This document shows, one piece after another, positions 44,798 through 56,136 of a DNA stretch of 64,000 nucleotides. Source of the stretch: Astrothelium macrocarpum (lineage: Eukaryota > Ascomycota > Dothideomycetes > Trypetheliales > Trypetheliaceae); NCBI GenBank assembly GCA_021030915.1, contig JAGEMR010000100.1:1-64000 (forward strand), given 5' to 3'. How positions within the stretch are numbered: position 1 is the stretch's first letter; each line of letters opens with the position of its first letter. The translations under genes and the position numbers were made by a program. The notes beneath the pieces were generated by a model. That model was given only the letters and a program-made list of their open reading frames with translations, was not told the DNA's origin and ran no database searches.

Positions 44798-45863
44798 CTT
44801 GAGCAGAGGTAATAAACGTTAATAGAGTGAGGTGGAATCGGATGAATTTAGAATTAATTGTGGAAAGACTGGATGACGGATTGTCGAACTTTGCGTAATG
44901 CTGATTCGGCCACCTAATGTTATTGAGGATCTGCGCTGGACGCTTATTGGCATGTGCAACTAGAGCCCAAGCGGCCTTTCATTTTGCCGGTTCTAAACTT
45001 TCTCCTCCGTGCCTCAAGCGTGTGCTAAACTTTCTCTCGCACTACAACTAACATGCTTCATAGCTACACAACAGTATTCAATGGGCTGCAGCCTGATTAC
45101 GTGGCGTGGACGTTGATCGCTGTAATCGATGAGCAAATGTCTTCCTGAGCTACGCTGACCGGCACAGTCGCTGCAATCCGTGCAAGCACCTCAATCTTAA
45201 TCACAGTTTTGATTCTCAAAGTCATTTGGTGATGAGGCCGAGAATCTCTGGACTGCTTGAGATCTGACAGAGGATAGAACGCTTACTTCCAACGGTAGCT
45301 CAGGTATACAGGCATCTCAAGGCATTGTCAATCTGGCTGTAAAGCTCTCGGACAATAGGGACTCGGAAATGACCTGCTATCGCAACACGGTTTGACAAAT
45401 TCCTTTTCTTCATGTTCCTTTAAATATTTGTACTGGATTCAATACAATTGGCACAGGAGTACATGGTTGCACATAAAAAACTTTCCTAGCAAAACCCTTT
45501 GCCTACACTCTGCCTTCTACCCCTTTCCCTCGTGGATTGGTAACCGTGGTATTCGGCTATTTTGGAGCAAAGGAGATTTAATAGGCCCAATACTCACCGT
45601 GGCATCTTTCCCTTTGGGCATAGATGTTGCGGTCCATCTTTTTTGGCCAACATACATAAACTCATTTCCACTATTGGAATGAAAGACAATGAAAACGCAA
45701 CGATCTAAATTTTGACAACAATTCATCGCTATCCTACTATATTTATAATACACGCTAGTCTGTGTACATCGACTTTCTCCCACAGCTTGTCAGTGATATC
45801 TATGCGATGAAACCAAAAGAGCAATAAATGCGCGGACTACCTATGTTTGCTCAACAGCCCCAA
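44798..45863. other. intergenic between SEC62 and IDH2
   Basis: Holds the SEC62 promoter and IDH2 3' flank. Open frames at 45392-45682 and on the opposite strand lack any domain. No other feature seen. Confidence 0.4.
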
Positions 45864-47305
45864 TCAAAGCTTCCTCATCACCGCTTCTGCATACTCGGCC
45901 GTCTTCGCTTTCCCGCCTAGATCGCCCGTAATAGTCTTGCCTTCTGCTAACACATCAAAGATTGCCTGTTGTATTCTTTGCGCATGATCTGTGAGGCCCA
46001 TGTGTTGCAGCATCATAATGCTACTCAACAGTAATGCCGTCGGGTTTGCCAAGCCCTTACCCGCAATGTCTGGCGCCGAACCGTGTACAGCTTCGAAAAT
46101 GGAGCACCGATCTCCGATATTGCCAGAAGGCGTTAATCCCAAACCGCCAATTAAGCCAGCACACATATCAGAGAGAATATCACCGTACAAATTTGGCATG
46201 ACAAGCACCTTGTCAGCGTATGGCGCTGGATCCGTTACAATACGCAGACACGTATTATCCAAGAGCTCTGAATCGAATTCCACGCCTGGGAAATCCTTGG
46301 CAATCTCCCTTGCCAGACTCAAAAACAAGCCGTCGCTCATCTTCATGATCGTCGCTTTGTGCACTGCCCGCACCTTCGGCTTTCCAACATCCAGTGCATA
46401 CTGGAATGCAAAGCGCAGCACGCGCTCGCATGCCTCTCGCGTGATGAGCTTGATGGACTGGACAACACCGTCGACGACGACGTGCTCGATACCAGAATAT
46501 TCGCCCTCGGTGTTTTCACGGATTAACACGGTATCGACGTTGTCGTAGGGGGTTTTGTAGCCGGCGATGGATTTGCAGGGGCGCACATTGGCGAAGAGAT
46601 TAAAGGTGCGGCGGAGGGTGAGATTGAGGGAGACGTGGCCTTTTCCTACGGGTGTCTAGAAGAGAGAATTGCTATTAGTCGGGAAAAGCAACAAGGTAAG
46701 AAGGGGTGATCGACAAGGAACGTACGGCGAGGGGTCCCTTGAGTGCGACGAAATTCCGTTTAACGCTGTCTATGGCATCGTCTGGGATAGCAGTTTTTCC
46801 ATCTTTTAGAATTGGAGTTACGTCTACTGATTCCCATTTGATTGGTGCCTTGTAAAGTCAGTAATGATACCTGATTTCATTGATTCAGGAGAGGTTCTGT
46901 ACCTTTGCTGCGGCAAAAATATCCTTGACTGATTGCGAAATCTCAGGTCCAATACCGTCGCCCTCGATAAGCGTGACTGTATAGTTTCCCTATCAATTTC
47001 GTCCATCAGCATATTTATTCAATTGAAACACCACAAAGGCATAAAAGCAGTTCCGCGGAAGTCCGCAAGGCTTCTCACATCGGCACCCTTTTTACCAGGA
47101 AACTTGGCGACCTTCTCGTCGGCTGGTACGGCATATGCTCTTCGTTGTCTCTGTAATTCACAAACAAACAGTCAGCAACGCAATTCAGGAGTTGCTGGTG
47201 GGTCTAAAAGCTTGCCTGTGGAACTACTGGGAGCCACCTTTGCGGCGCGCGAGCTTGTCGAAGGCATTGGCGAGCTGGCGCCGCAATTATGCAGCTAGCC
47301 AGCAT
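45864..47305 (-). CDS. IDH2: mitochondrial NAD-isocitrate dehydrogenase, catalytic subunit
   Basis: Five exons: about 47216-47305, then 47079-47150, 46903-46989, 46726-46848 and 45864-46655, about 387 residues. It opens with an Arg-rich mitochondrial presequence (IIAAPARQCLRQARAP, later RQRRAYAVP). Conserved blocks follow: TVTLIEGDGIGPEI, TPVGKGHVSLNLTLRRTFNL, VLIRENTEGEYSGIEH, VHKATIMKMSDGLF with the Lys, NLYGDILSDMCAGLIGGLGL with metal-binding Asp, and FEAVHGSAPDIAGKGLANPT. The full set of catalytic residues and the RPCKSIAGYKTPY region match yeast Idh2 rather than the regulatory Idh1. It catalyses isocitrate to 2-oxoglutarate in the TCA cycle as a hetero-octamer with Idh1. The exon 1 end is ambiguous: a GC-AG intron (CAG|GCAAGC) or a GT-AG intron 12 nt further upstream on the gene strand both keep frame. 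Confidence 0.93.
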
Positions 47306-47568
47306 AATGAACGATGCGGATGATCTGAATTAGAGCTAGAGAGGTTGCGGATTTCAATGGGTGGCGGTAAAAGAGCTGTGGCTTTGGTAGAGGGGTTGAT
47401 GTTGTTGTGGTTCTGATAAAAGCAACTTTTGCGGCAGAGTGCAGCCCCGGGGCGCCCGGTCGTTTTGGAACCTTGTTTGAGACAACCACTGCACCTGTCT
47501 ACTTTGACATTCTAGCTTACCGAACGAATGGACCTATTCACTATCGTCTACCCGTTGATGTAGACGAC

Positions 47569-50500
47569 ATGGCAGAAACAGAACGCATCCTTCTAAACCA
47601 CTACAAACTCCCTTCTCTCTTCCCTGCAGAATGGCCCGCCGAAAAAGACGACAGCGATCCCTCTTCCGATGAAGAACAGAGAAACAAACCTTTGCCTCGA
47701 GTGCCTTCAGCGAAACTACAAAGTACCAAGAGCAAGCGCATGTCAAGATCTCGCTTTTCTGTCCTCGAGCGTAGTGCATCCAAGGCCGGAAGTGTACCAG
47801 GTTCACAAAAGACGAGGGATGGTCATGAGAATATCGTGCAAAAGGATGAAGCAGATCCGCTGGGTATGACAGCGAGCGTTGTAAATACCCTCAGACGGAG
47901 GGGCTTACCTGTAGAAGACGACGCAGAGTATAGTAGGCGCAGTGTATGCAGACATATTCTGAAAAGTTAGTCTGACACTTGTTAGGGAATCGTTTCCTAC
48001 TCTCATCAACCACCTTTTCACCAGCACTGTTCTTGTCCAAGGTGCACAATGATGCTTCTACAGATCAATTGCTTCAGGGACTTGACTTTTTATCGAGATC
48101 CATTGAAAAGAAATCTGCGTCATTGAAAGTGCTTGTAGAGTCTAATTTCCAAAGGTTCATCAAGGCCAAGGCCACTATTGATAACGTATACAATGAAATG
48201 CGAAATCAAGGTGTAGATCCCGAGGTAGAAAAACGAAGTCGACCGCACTCGAGACATGCCAGTAGCTCCAGCTGGAAGCATTCGAGGCATCCGAGCGGTC
48301 CATTTAGTCCAAATAATAAAGCACGCCCCGACGACAAAAGGAAGAATGCGCTTATCAAAGAAAGCGAGTACGGCGTTCAAGGCATCAAAGCACCGCTTAC
48401 CGAAGTTTCTATCAAAGCAGAGGAAGTATGGGGACCAGCCCTTGGTGGCAGAGAGCGGGAAGAGAGCCTAAAAGGGATTTTGACTACCCTTGAACGGCAT
48501 CGAGGTTTATTTGAAGTTGGTGGAGCTGTCCAAGATGCTATGAAGCGGAAAGACTATGAAACCTTGGTTGAGGAATACAATCGTGCAAGGCGCTATGCCG
48601 ACGATGCAAGAGATACAGCAAATCGTGCAAATTACAATAATACAGAATTGACCGATGTCGAAGTCAATCAAATTTTAGTGACCGCAAGAATGTGGGCGGA
48701 TGTTGAAGAGAATGTTGGAACGTTCAAAAGAGAAACTCGAAAGCGTCTGGCCGATGCCGGTTCTAGCAAGCAAATTGGTGTCGATGATAGCAAGCCGGAA
48801 GAATATCTCGAACTGATAGGCGTTTTGCTACAACTTGGCGTCGAAGAAAATCCCATCACGTTTTGGCTTCAAAGTCGTTCGGAAAAACTAAAATTGAAGC
48901 TCGCACGCACGGCAGAGTTCTCCAAAATACAAATCGAAGTCCTCCGGCGACGTCTTGCAAATAACGACAAGCCAAGTTTGAGAACTTCTGCTGCTTATTT
49001 GCGATCTACTTCTGTTCGGGAACGACAAAGTAAATCAAGCACAGATTCGCCAAAGGTTATCGAATTTTGGGACTTTGTCAACAGTTCCATGTCTGCGCTA
49101 CTTGCCTCTCAAGACGGAGTCTTAGGCGAAGTTGTTGAGTTTTGGGATATTGCACAGTCATTCATTAACGGTTCTGCTCAAAGACGTCTACCTGTCGGCA
49201 TTGAGAAGCATAGCAGAGAGCATCTTGACCTTTCTGCCGACAGCGTCGAAGATGTTCAAAATCGTGCCATTGACCTCGTGAACTTTCTTCGAGAGACCAT
49301 CTTTGTTTTCTTTGCTGATCCACCGATTGAAGATCTCTCAGCCATCCTCTCTCCTATGCCTGAGACTCCGGCTACACCGATATCGGCTGCATTGAGTCCG
49401 TTGGATAAGACAAAATTCAATTTCGATCCCGCCAACCCGCCACCTCCTTCTCCACTGAGGGGTGCAGCCTGGGAGAAATACGCATTCTGGCCTCCATATT
49501 CGAATGCGCTAAGCGGGGTTCATTACTTGTCAAAGATTCTCATTCTTGTTGGCACTGCCTGTGGAGAAATGGCGTCGATGGGTGTCATCAAACATGATCC
49601 ACAACATGTTGAGATGTTGAAGAGTCTCGTCGGTGCAGTTCGCGAGCGATGTGTGCAAGCCGTCTGTGCTGCCTGGGACACAGATGCTGAAAATGCCAAG
49701 GGCTTAGAAGACTGGATTAGGAGTGCTGAAAGGAACGACTTAACAAGTATGCCAGACCGCTTTGTCGCGTTTGAAAAGGAAGTTGTGACGGGCATGCAGC
49801 GGATATGCTACCTCCAAGAGGCCCGCGGAACCAAGAAAGAAGGTGCTGAAGTTGAGGTCCTTGCTCCCCCATCGCAAAAGGTTGTACAGACAGTGCGAAG
49901 TCAATTTGTCAAGAGCCTTTACAAGGCATTAAGTGGCATGGTAGAAAATGCAGAAAGAAAGCGGAAGACAGAAGATGGATTTGGTGATGATGATACTGAT
50001 GGACTAATCGTTCCCGCACGTAGCGATAACACAGATTCTAGCAAATCTGCAACGATCGATTCTAACAACAAGGTAAAGTCAAAGACGGCTCCTTTCATTT
50101 TTGACCTCATTAATCCCGTTCCCAGAATGTTCGCAAGCTTCTCACCCTCAGCAACCTCCAACACCTCCGCAAAGACCTCATCGCCTCCCTCCTCGCCCAC
50201 TTCGAGACCTCCTTCTCCGTGAAACTCACCGACGAATCCAAAATCATCCGCGACGTCGTCTCCCAAATCGACGCCCGCCTCTTCCAATCCTACACGCGCC
50301 CACTCGTCGACCACCTCACCTCGCTCATCCGCGCCGGCGTCTCCGACCCAGCCTGGGCACCCCAGGACGGCCGCCCCAACGACGCTCGCCCCTACATCTA
50401 CAACGTCCTCCTCGCGCTCGTCACCACACAGAGCGAAGTCAGCATCACGGCGGTCGCAGTCCCCGATCACGTGCTGACCAAGCACATCCTGTCGTACCTG

Positions 50501-50941
50501 CTCGAGCAAGTCTGTGTCGCGCTCATGGAGGCGTTCAAGGCGCGTGCGAACCCGGGCGGCGGTGGCGGTGGTGGTGGCGGCGTGACGAAGTATACGCTAC
50601 CGATGCTGATGCAGGCGACGCTGGACCTGGAGTTTCTGGCGCAGACGCTGAGCGTGTACACGACGGAGCGCGCGAGCGATGTGCAGGGCCAGATCTACAA
50701 GGTGCTGGATGAGGTGACGAATAGTGAGGCGAGGGTGAGTCTGCCGACGGAGCTGCCGGAGATGAGGAAGACGTTGAAGAGTTTGAAGGAGAGGACGAGA
50801 GGAGAGTTGTAAGTCGTGAAGTCCGCCTGTTTGAGGACGTCGCTGGCCAAGATTTTATGTGCTAACGATGAGTGCAGTGCTTGCTTTAAGCGGCAAAGGG
50901 GAAGGAAGGAGACGGCGGAGCGGCCACCGTCGAGGAGCTGA
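47569..50941 (+). CDS. SEC5: exocyst subunit Sec5
   Basis: Four exons (47569-47932, 47986-50072, 50126-50808, 50878-50941) close in phase to 1065 residues. The start at 47569 gives MAETERILLNHYKLPSLFP, the usual fungal Sec5 beginning. The core block NRFLLSSTTFSPALFLSKVH, LLQGLDFLSRSIEKKSASLK and VESNFQRFIKAKATIDNVYN identifies the family; a long helical body follows, with YAFWPPYSNALSGVHYLSKI in the middle and NVRKLLTLSNLQHLRKDL after intron 2. The last intron (GTAAGT) replaces an apparent TAA with a basic tail ending RPPSRS. Sec5 is part of the octameric exocyst that tethers secretory vesicles at the plasma membrane, important for hyphal tip growth. The exon 3 end is noticeably GC-rich with a poly-Gly run. 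Confidence 0.93.
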
Positions 50942-52349
50942 AGAGATTTGGAAAAGATAGGGCCATTTCTGATCCTGTGAGCGAGATGTTTTGTCCAGGG
51001 TGCATCATTCTCAGGTTTGTCATATTTTCAGTCTTTATTCGTGAACTTCTTTGTCAGTATGTTGGTAGAACATTGCCTCACTATCGAATCTCTATTAAAC
51101 TTTCCATTAACCCTAAATGATCCTTGATGCTCGAGGACAGTTGTCTCTTATTGACCGTATTTTTATCGCCAAGCTCGCTCAATTCCCGGCATTCGTTTAA
51201 ATTTCGTTGATCATTGTTCAAATCCCAGCACCGTTTCTGATCAAGGATCACATGTTCCCTTTAACAGAGACTCATCACTGGTCCCGCAGAACTCTTATTT
51301 GCACTATAGCTTCTTCCAAACCCCTGCTATATTGTTTTTTAACCTTTGCCTTTCTTCATAAAGAGCCCTTAAGCATTGCATATTCTCGTCTGGCACGCAA
51401 CTACCAGTAAAAGTAAATTAGGCTGTAATCAGCTGGAATTTGTCTCGGACAAGCATCTCCTCGCAGATTCAAAGGTTTCTTGTTCTTTGGGTTAATTTCA
51501 GTGCAGGGTACATGAGATTCTCCAGAATTGGTTGCTTGCTGGATATCCGGAATGTGAAACGCTTTGTGAGAAAGCTGCTCATCCAGTTAACTGAGTCCGA
51601 AGCCTTGTTCTGGATTTGGATTCCGAATAAATGGGAAGGAGTGATTGCGATTGAAATGCAATTGTCTTCCGCTTCACTGGCCAATGGATCTCACATGGAA
51701 TTACTTACACCTCAATACTGCGAATGGTTTGCACTCAAGTGTAATGCCAATTGGCAGCGTTTTAAGTCAAACTTATACATGAGGACCGTAACTGGAAAAG
51801 AAAGTCAACTCCTGTCGAAGCGTTGAGTCCATTAAGCTACAAATAGGATCCTTGCAGGTAGCTAGGCCAGAACTAAAAACCCGTCGTATTTATATACCTT
51901 GCCTACAGAATGTCGCCCAATATCGAGTAAATCCTGCATATCCTTTAGAAAGCTTGGTATCGCGAGAAGGACCATGGAGCGAGACGTCGTTCGTGTTGCG
52001 GTTCGGACCTCATAAATCGAAAATACCATGGCAGTACTGCCGGATCCTGCCCACGTTGTTCAGCCGGCTGCCCGTGGTTCAAGGTATCATGGTCATGGAG
52101 GGTTCATGAATTTCGGGCCTAATCAGAGGCCCTTGAGAAGTCAACGAGTCGAGCCAAGAGTAAACATCTGAAGGTGCGTAGCTAAAGAGTATCCCGAATT
52201 AGCGTATATACAATTATCGAAGTGAAGCTAACATTGACACGGCAAAGCTATGAGGCATCTCATTAGATGATCAAGCACTTGTTGGACCTATATAAGTAAG
52301 TACAAAATCTGTACTCATTACTGCGAGAACCACCGAGCCACGTCGCTGG
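50942..52349. other. 1.4-kb intergenic region, no supported gene
   Basis: An open frame at 51440-51826 (128 codons, plus strand) has no domain, no neighbouring exon and mixed composition; I do not call it. Nothing else recognisable. Confidence 0.35.
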
Positions 52350-52664
52350 GGCACCGGCGGCATGGCGGAGTGGTTCCCGCAGAAACAGCTCCCTTTGGCT
52401 TCCTTGTCCGCACAAGCTGGGTCGCTCCCACTTGGACGGACTAAGGATACCAGAAAGCTGTTTGATAGGGCTTAGAACACCAGAGGCAGGTACGCCTCCC
52501 TCTGGATTTCCGCCCCGGGGAGGGGGAACGAAGGCGCCTTCGTCCCTCTCCCTGGGAGAGCCCGAAGTTTTGCTCTTTACAAGGTTGGCCGTCAAAGGCT
52601 TTGGGTTCGATCCTCGCTCTCCGCGTGGTTTAATGAGCTCCCCCCGCCCGATTCACCTTTTTTT
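52350..52664 (+). other. GC-rich hairpin element with Pol III-like boxes
   Basis: A compact GC-rich island in AT-richer DNA. It opens with a tRNA-Ser-like head (GGCGGCATGGCGGAGTGGTT) holding a good A-box (52363-52373). It then has hairpins at 52480-52505 (7-bp stem) and 52517-52555, centred on a 16-bp perfect palindrome (52528-52543), a B-box-like GGTTCGATCC (52604-52613), and a T7 run (52658-52664). The 240-nt A-to-B distance is too long for a plain tRNA, and no complete cloverleaf folds; GGAGAGC at 52554-52560 could pair with GCTCTCC at 52615-52621, but the inner arms fail. It may be a Pol III non-coding RNA, a tRNA-derived SINE, or chance. Confidence 0.3.
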
Positions 52665-53195
52665 CCCAGCAGTTTGCTATGCGCTTGTTCCTACCATGTC
52701 TTGACTGGTAGTATTGGAGATAAATGAGCCGCAACTAAACAATTCGATATACCCCGGCCGAATATGAGCTGTTCATTGATCATGTTGCTACCGATATCGT
52801 TTTCTTTCCCCACTAATTTGGACGCTCTGACATTTGGAAGCAGCGGACACTAATTCTAAGGGATGCCTCATCGACTCTTCAGTCTTAGCAATTGAAAGGA
52901 TTCCTTGGATAATCTTATGATTCCAAATGTAATGACAATTCATCTGTGAGCTACTGAATGTGACCTATTGGATTCTCACTATCTCTGCTGACTCGTGCTG
53001 TTTAGTCTACAATACGAGAGAAATTCGCATGACCACAATGAAGCCATCCCTCCATTTCCTAGCTCTCATGACCGGATAGACAGCGGTCCCACAGTCAACC
53101 TTGGCACCGAATCATCAAAGATCTGCATACTCTGTCGGCCAGTACCTAATCGTTGCCTTTAGCCTTCGACGCGTTCCGTGATGGCGGTGAGTTAC
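52665..53195. other. intergenic, no feature seen
   Basis: Spacer between the hairpin element and the 3' end of the next unrecognised gene. Nothing supportable on either strand. Confidence 0.35.
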
Positions 53196-53954
53196 CTAAT
53201 CCTTGTAGCTAATGACAACACGACAGACTGTATCCTTCACAAAGAAATTACGGCAACCAAAGCCTGTGTAGTAGCTCAGCTTCAAAGAACGCTGACCGAG
53301 CGGAATCGTCGTTCCCTTAAAGTCAAGGGAGACATCGAAGACAAGCCCATCTGCTGTCATGAATCCCAATAGCTTAATGTAACGCTGGGCATGGAGTTTA
53401 GCAATCTTGATAAGATCGTCTTCATTGTCGTCCTCTGAAAATACAAGCTCCATGGTCGGAATATCATGAATCTGGAAATCGGGAAAAGTTTTGCTGGGCT
53501 GAAAGCGTTCTGTAAAGTCGAATCTGACTTTTATGTTCGGAACAATCGGTTTCAGTCCAAGGTAGTCGCGGTAGTCTGCCGTCGAAACAAAATTGAATGG
53601 CTCCACTTTGAAGAACTCCCCTTTGAGAAGCCTTGGTGATGATGTTAATGGCTCAGGCACCGGTCGATTAGGCGTCATATGCTTGATTGCTGTTGAAACT
53701 GATCTTTTGAAGCCTGGCAATTTTACTACTGGTGACACTGCCGGTGACCGCGTTTTTGAGAGTGTTTTGTTTGTCGTCTGTGCTTTAGCGCTAAAATCAT
53801 ACGAGGGCTTTGAGTTTGGGACTATCTGAGGTGAATCTACAAAACTTTGTGTATTTGGCGGTTTTGCAGACAACCCACTAGGAGTGTTGAATAAATTCCT
53901 CGCTGGTAAGCCGAGACGATTCTCAGACCGCTGAAAACAAACGTACGAAGTCAT
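53196..53954 (-). CDS. unrecognised protein, 252 residues
   Basis: A single clean frame from the ATG at 53954 (MTSYVCFQRSENRL); the frame continues upstream, so an earlier start or exon is possible. The first 110 residues are Ser/Pro/Thr-rich and probably disordered. The second half looks folded (FNFVSTADYRDYLGLKPIVP, DFQIHDIPTMELVFSEDDNE, KLHAQRYIKLLGFMTADGLV, LKLSYYTGFGC) with alternating hydrophobics suggesting beta structure. No known domain comes to mind. It lies just downstream of another unrecognised gene on the same strand. Confidence 0.5.
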   Translation of the reverse strand: MTSYVCFQRSENRLGLPARNLFNTPSGLSAKPPNTQSFVDSPQIVPNSKPSYDFSAKAQTTNKTLSKTRSPAVSPVVKLPGFKRSVSTAIKHMTPNRPVPEPLTSSPRLLKGEFFKVEPFNFVSTADYRDYLGLKPIVPNIKVRFDFTERFQPSKTFPDFQIHDIPTMELVFSEDDNEDDLIKIAKLHAQRYIKLLGFMTADGLVFDVSLDFKGTTIPLGQRSLKLSYYTGFGCRNFFVKDTVCRVVISYKD

Positions 53955-54424
53955 CCAGCTTGAATGGCATGCAAAGCACAATAATGAAGTGTTCTGGTAT
54001 TGAAAACACTGAAAAATGGTGAATGGTAAACACGAGTAATTTCACCGAGTTGTTGATGATGCTTAGGTAAGGCCGAGGAACTGAAGTGAGGGTCAAAAGG
54101 AGACACCTCACACAAGCCAAGGGCTACCCACGCTGAACCGTGCATCATCTCTTCTGTTATTATCTCTTACTCGACGGTCCTGTCTCGGTAACATCAAAGT
54201 TCGACGGCATTCCAATACTTGGACCAGTGCTTCGACGAGGTACTAAAACTCTAAGAATGCTCTTTCCATAAAGGGTATCTGCAAAAGTCAATTGCTCCAG
54301 GACTATGAGTCTATCTACTGTGGATTAAAGATACTTGGAAGCCTCAAAGAGAATGGTTCTTGGCATGCCAGCAATATTGTTCATGTTACTTCTCCAATCT
54401 TCAACTAACCATCAGAATCCATCT
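53955..54424. other. spacer between two unrecognised genes
   Basis: May contain a 5' exon or promoter for the downstream gene. Two short open frames (53923-54120 and 53951-54148, minus) lack features. Confidence 0.3.
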
Positions 54425-55608
54425 TCACTTCGCCTGAACTAGGCGGGTTATAACCACGTTGCATCGGTGTGTATAGTTCCTTGCATTCGTATGCATTGCC
54501 GTCATTTCCATGTACTGTCCGATCGTCCAATCTCTTATTCCTAAGTAGGCAATCTTTCCGTGCATCTCAAGCATATACCCCATGCTGACATCATTTCGAG
54601 ACATGTCAGAGAACTTCTCAAAATGTGTTTGCACTTCGTTCAGCAATTCGCTTTCTTTTTTATTAGGCTCCAGAATTGTGGTCAGAGGTGGTATAGGTTT
54701 GCTTAGGATATTGACCGCAGGTACTACCGGCGAAGCCTTTGGAATAGTCAAGAAGTGCTCGTGGAAGAAGAAATTGATGATAATATTCGGTGGAGATTTT
54801 AAACGCTGACCCGGTAATGTTGATCCGCTCGCACCCGGATGTCTTGTTGGAGTATAATCATCGTCAGCTCCCTTTGACGAATTGGCTTTATGGTGCGTCG
54901 AGCTTTGGTTACCACTATCTGGTCTGAGGCTTGGGAGTTCGCGACCATCCCATATCGTTTGAGCCACTTCGCCTTGAGGCTTGGCTTCTTCCAACAATGT
55001 CTCGATATTCCCAGAGCTGATCATTAGTCTCTGCAAATCCTGCAACTTCTTTTGAAATTCGTCCATATTCTCAGGATGTTCCAAGGAGCCCTTAGCTTTC
55101 CTTGCTGCCTTATCTTTTTCTTTTTGGTTCAGCTCTACTTCAGTGTCCTTTGCTTTCAATCGTCTCAAATACGCTTGCCATTGGCTATTGGGACTCTGCT
55201 TCTCGATTGGGATTTCACTATCGGCTCCCTTGTTACTATCGCTATGACTGGCGCGTTTTAACGGAGTCAAAAACGCGTAGAGAACCAAAGCGGATGCTTG
55301 ATCAATTCTGGCCCTTTCAAAGTAGAAGCAGTTGTTCCACAGGGCGGAGTCAATAGGCTCGCTGCCGTCGTGAGTGACTAATTGAAGGTCCAACTCGTAA
55401 GCACGCCGGTCTTTGACAAAGAGCCGATATGCACAAGCGTGCAGATCCTGGTTTCTCAGTCAGTGGCTAATAAGATACAAGAGGGGTCGTGCAATAGCAA
55501 TACCTCGAATGTTTTTACTTCATCAACTGCCACACTGGCAGAATCTGCGAGGATGCCATTTTTACAGAGAGTCACAACTTGTGGATGCATGGATGTAGCC
55601 ATTCTCAT
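54425..55608 (-). CDS. unrecognised protein, 375 residues, two exons
   Basis: Exons 55504-55608 and 54425-55447 are joined by a 56-bp intron in phase 0; acceptor CCAG and a nearby CTGAC support the model. The N-terminal 100 residues seem globular (DLHACAYRLFVKDRRAYELD, NNCFYFERARIDQASALVLY). A charged, probable coiled-coil stretch follows (VELNQKEKDKAARKAKG, MDEFQKKLQDLQRLM), then a Ser-rich linker, then a second block with NIIINFFFHEHFLTIPKASP and VSMGYMLEMHGKIAYLGIRD. I recognise no domain. Tandem orientation with the next unrecognised gene suggests possible common control, nothing more. Confidence 0.55.
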
Positions 55609-56136
55609 TGAACAAAGCTCTGGATACCCGGAATAAGCAAGATACCTTTGAGAGAGCCTAACAGAGTATAGTGTCCTCCAGATAACTTGAGAGAGAAAGT
55701 CAGTGGGATGCCAGCGGGGGGAGTGGGACACCCTGGGCAGCTCTTTTATACCCAACTAGCGTGAAGGGCTATCCCATGTGATGAAGCAGCCGCTACAAAG
55801 TTGTGACGGCGGTGGATGTACGAAAGGCAATCGACCTGGGAGCTAAGTCATTCTTGTTACCAACCGCATCTCACTCGGTCTGGCCAACTAACACCTCACC
55901 ACGAGGAGGAGAAATTCCAGTAAGATGAAGACCAATACGGTCTGAAAAATATGCTGTGTATTATTAAAACCATGGGAATACCATTGAAGTTAACGATGTC
56001 ACATTACCTATACTAGGGGATGCTCTTCAAGTGTTCCAGCATCAACTCAAAGAATCAAAAAAGCATTGGCCGAAAAGGGCTTTGAAATTAATCAAAACAT
56101 AGCATCAAACAGCTGTCTGTTGATGCCACTATCCAA
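55609..56136. other. intergenic, no feature seen
   Basis: Upstream of the 375-residue gene and downstream of the Cys-rich coiled-coil gene. A CT-poor, moderately AT-rich spacer. Confidence 0.35.

Noticed and set aside
15705..47305. The two isocitrate/isopropylmalate-type dehydrogenases as a recent local duplication
   Set aside because: Their sequences differ throughout and match separate old subfamilies (D-malate/tartrate type and Idh2), with different intron positions.
50809..50812. TAA near 50810 as the end of Sec5
   Set aside because: It is part of a GTAAGT donor; the intron has a CTAAC branch site and CAG acceptor, and the next exon stays in phase.
51440..51826. Gene of 128 codons
   Set aside because: No recognisable domain, no splice partner, isolated in an otherwise gene-free stretch.
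52554..52621. A complete tRNA gene with a 7-bp acceptor stem
   Set aside because: GGAGAGC/GCTCTCC pair, but the D-arm lacks the GG core, the T-stem is mismatched and no clean anticodon arm forms.
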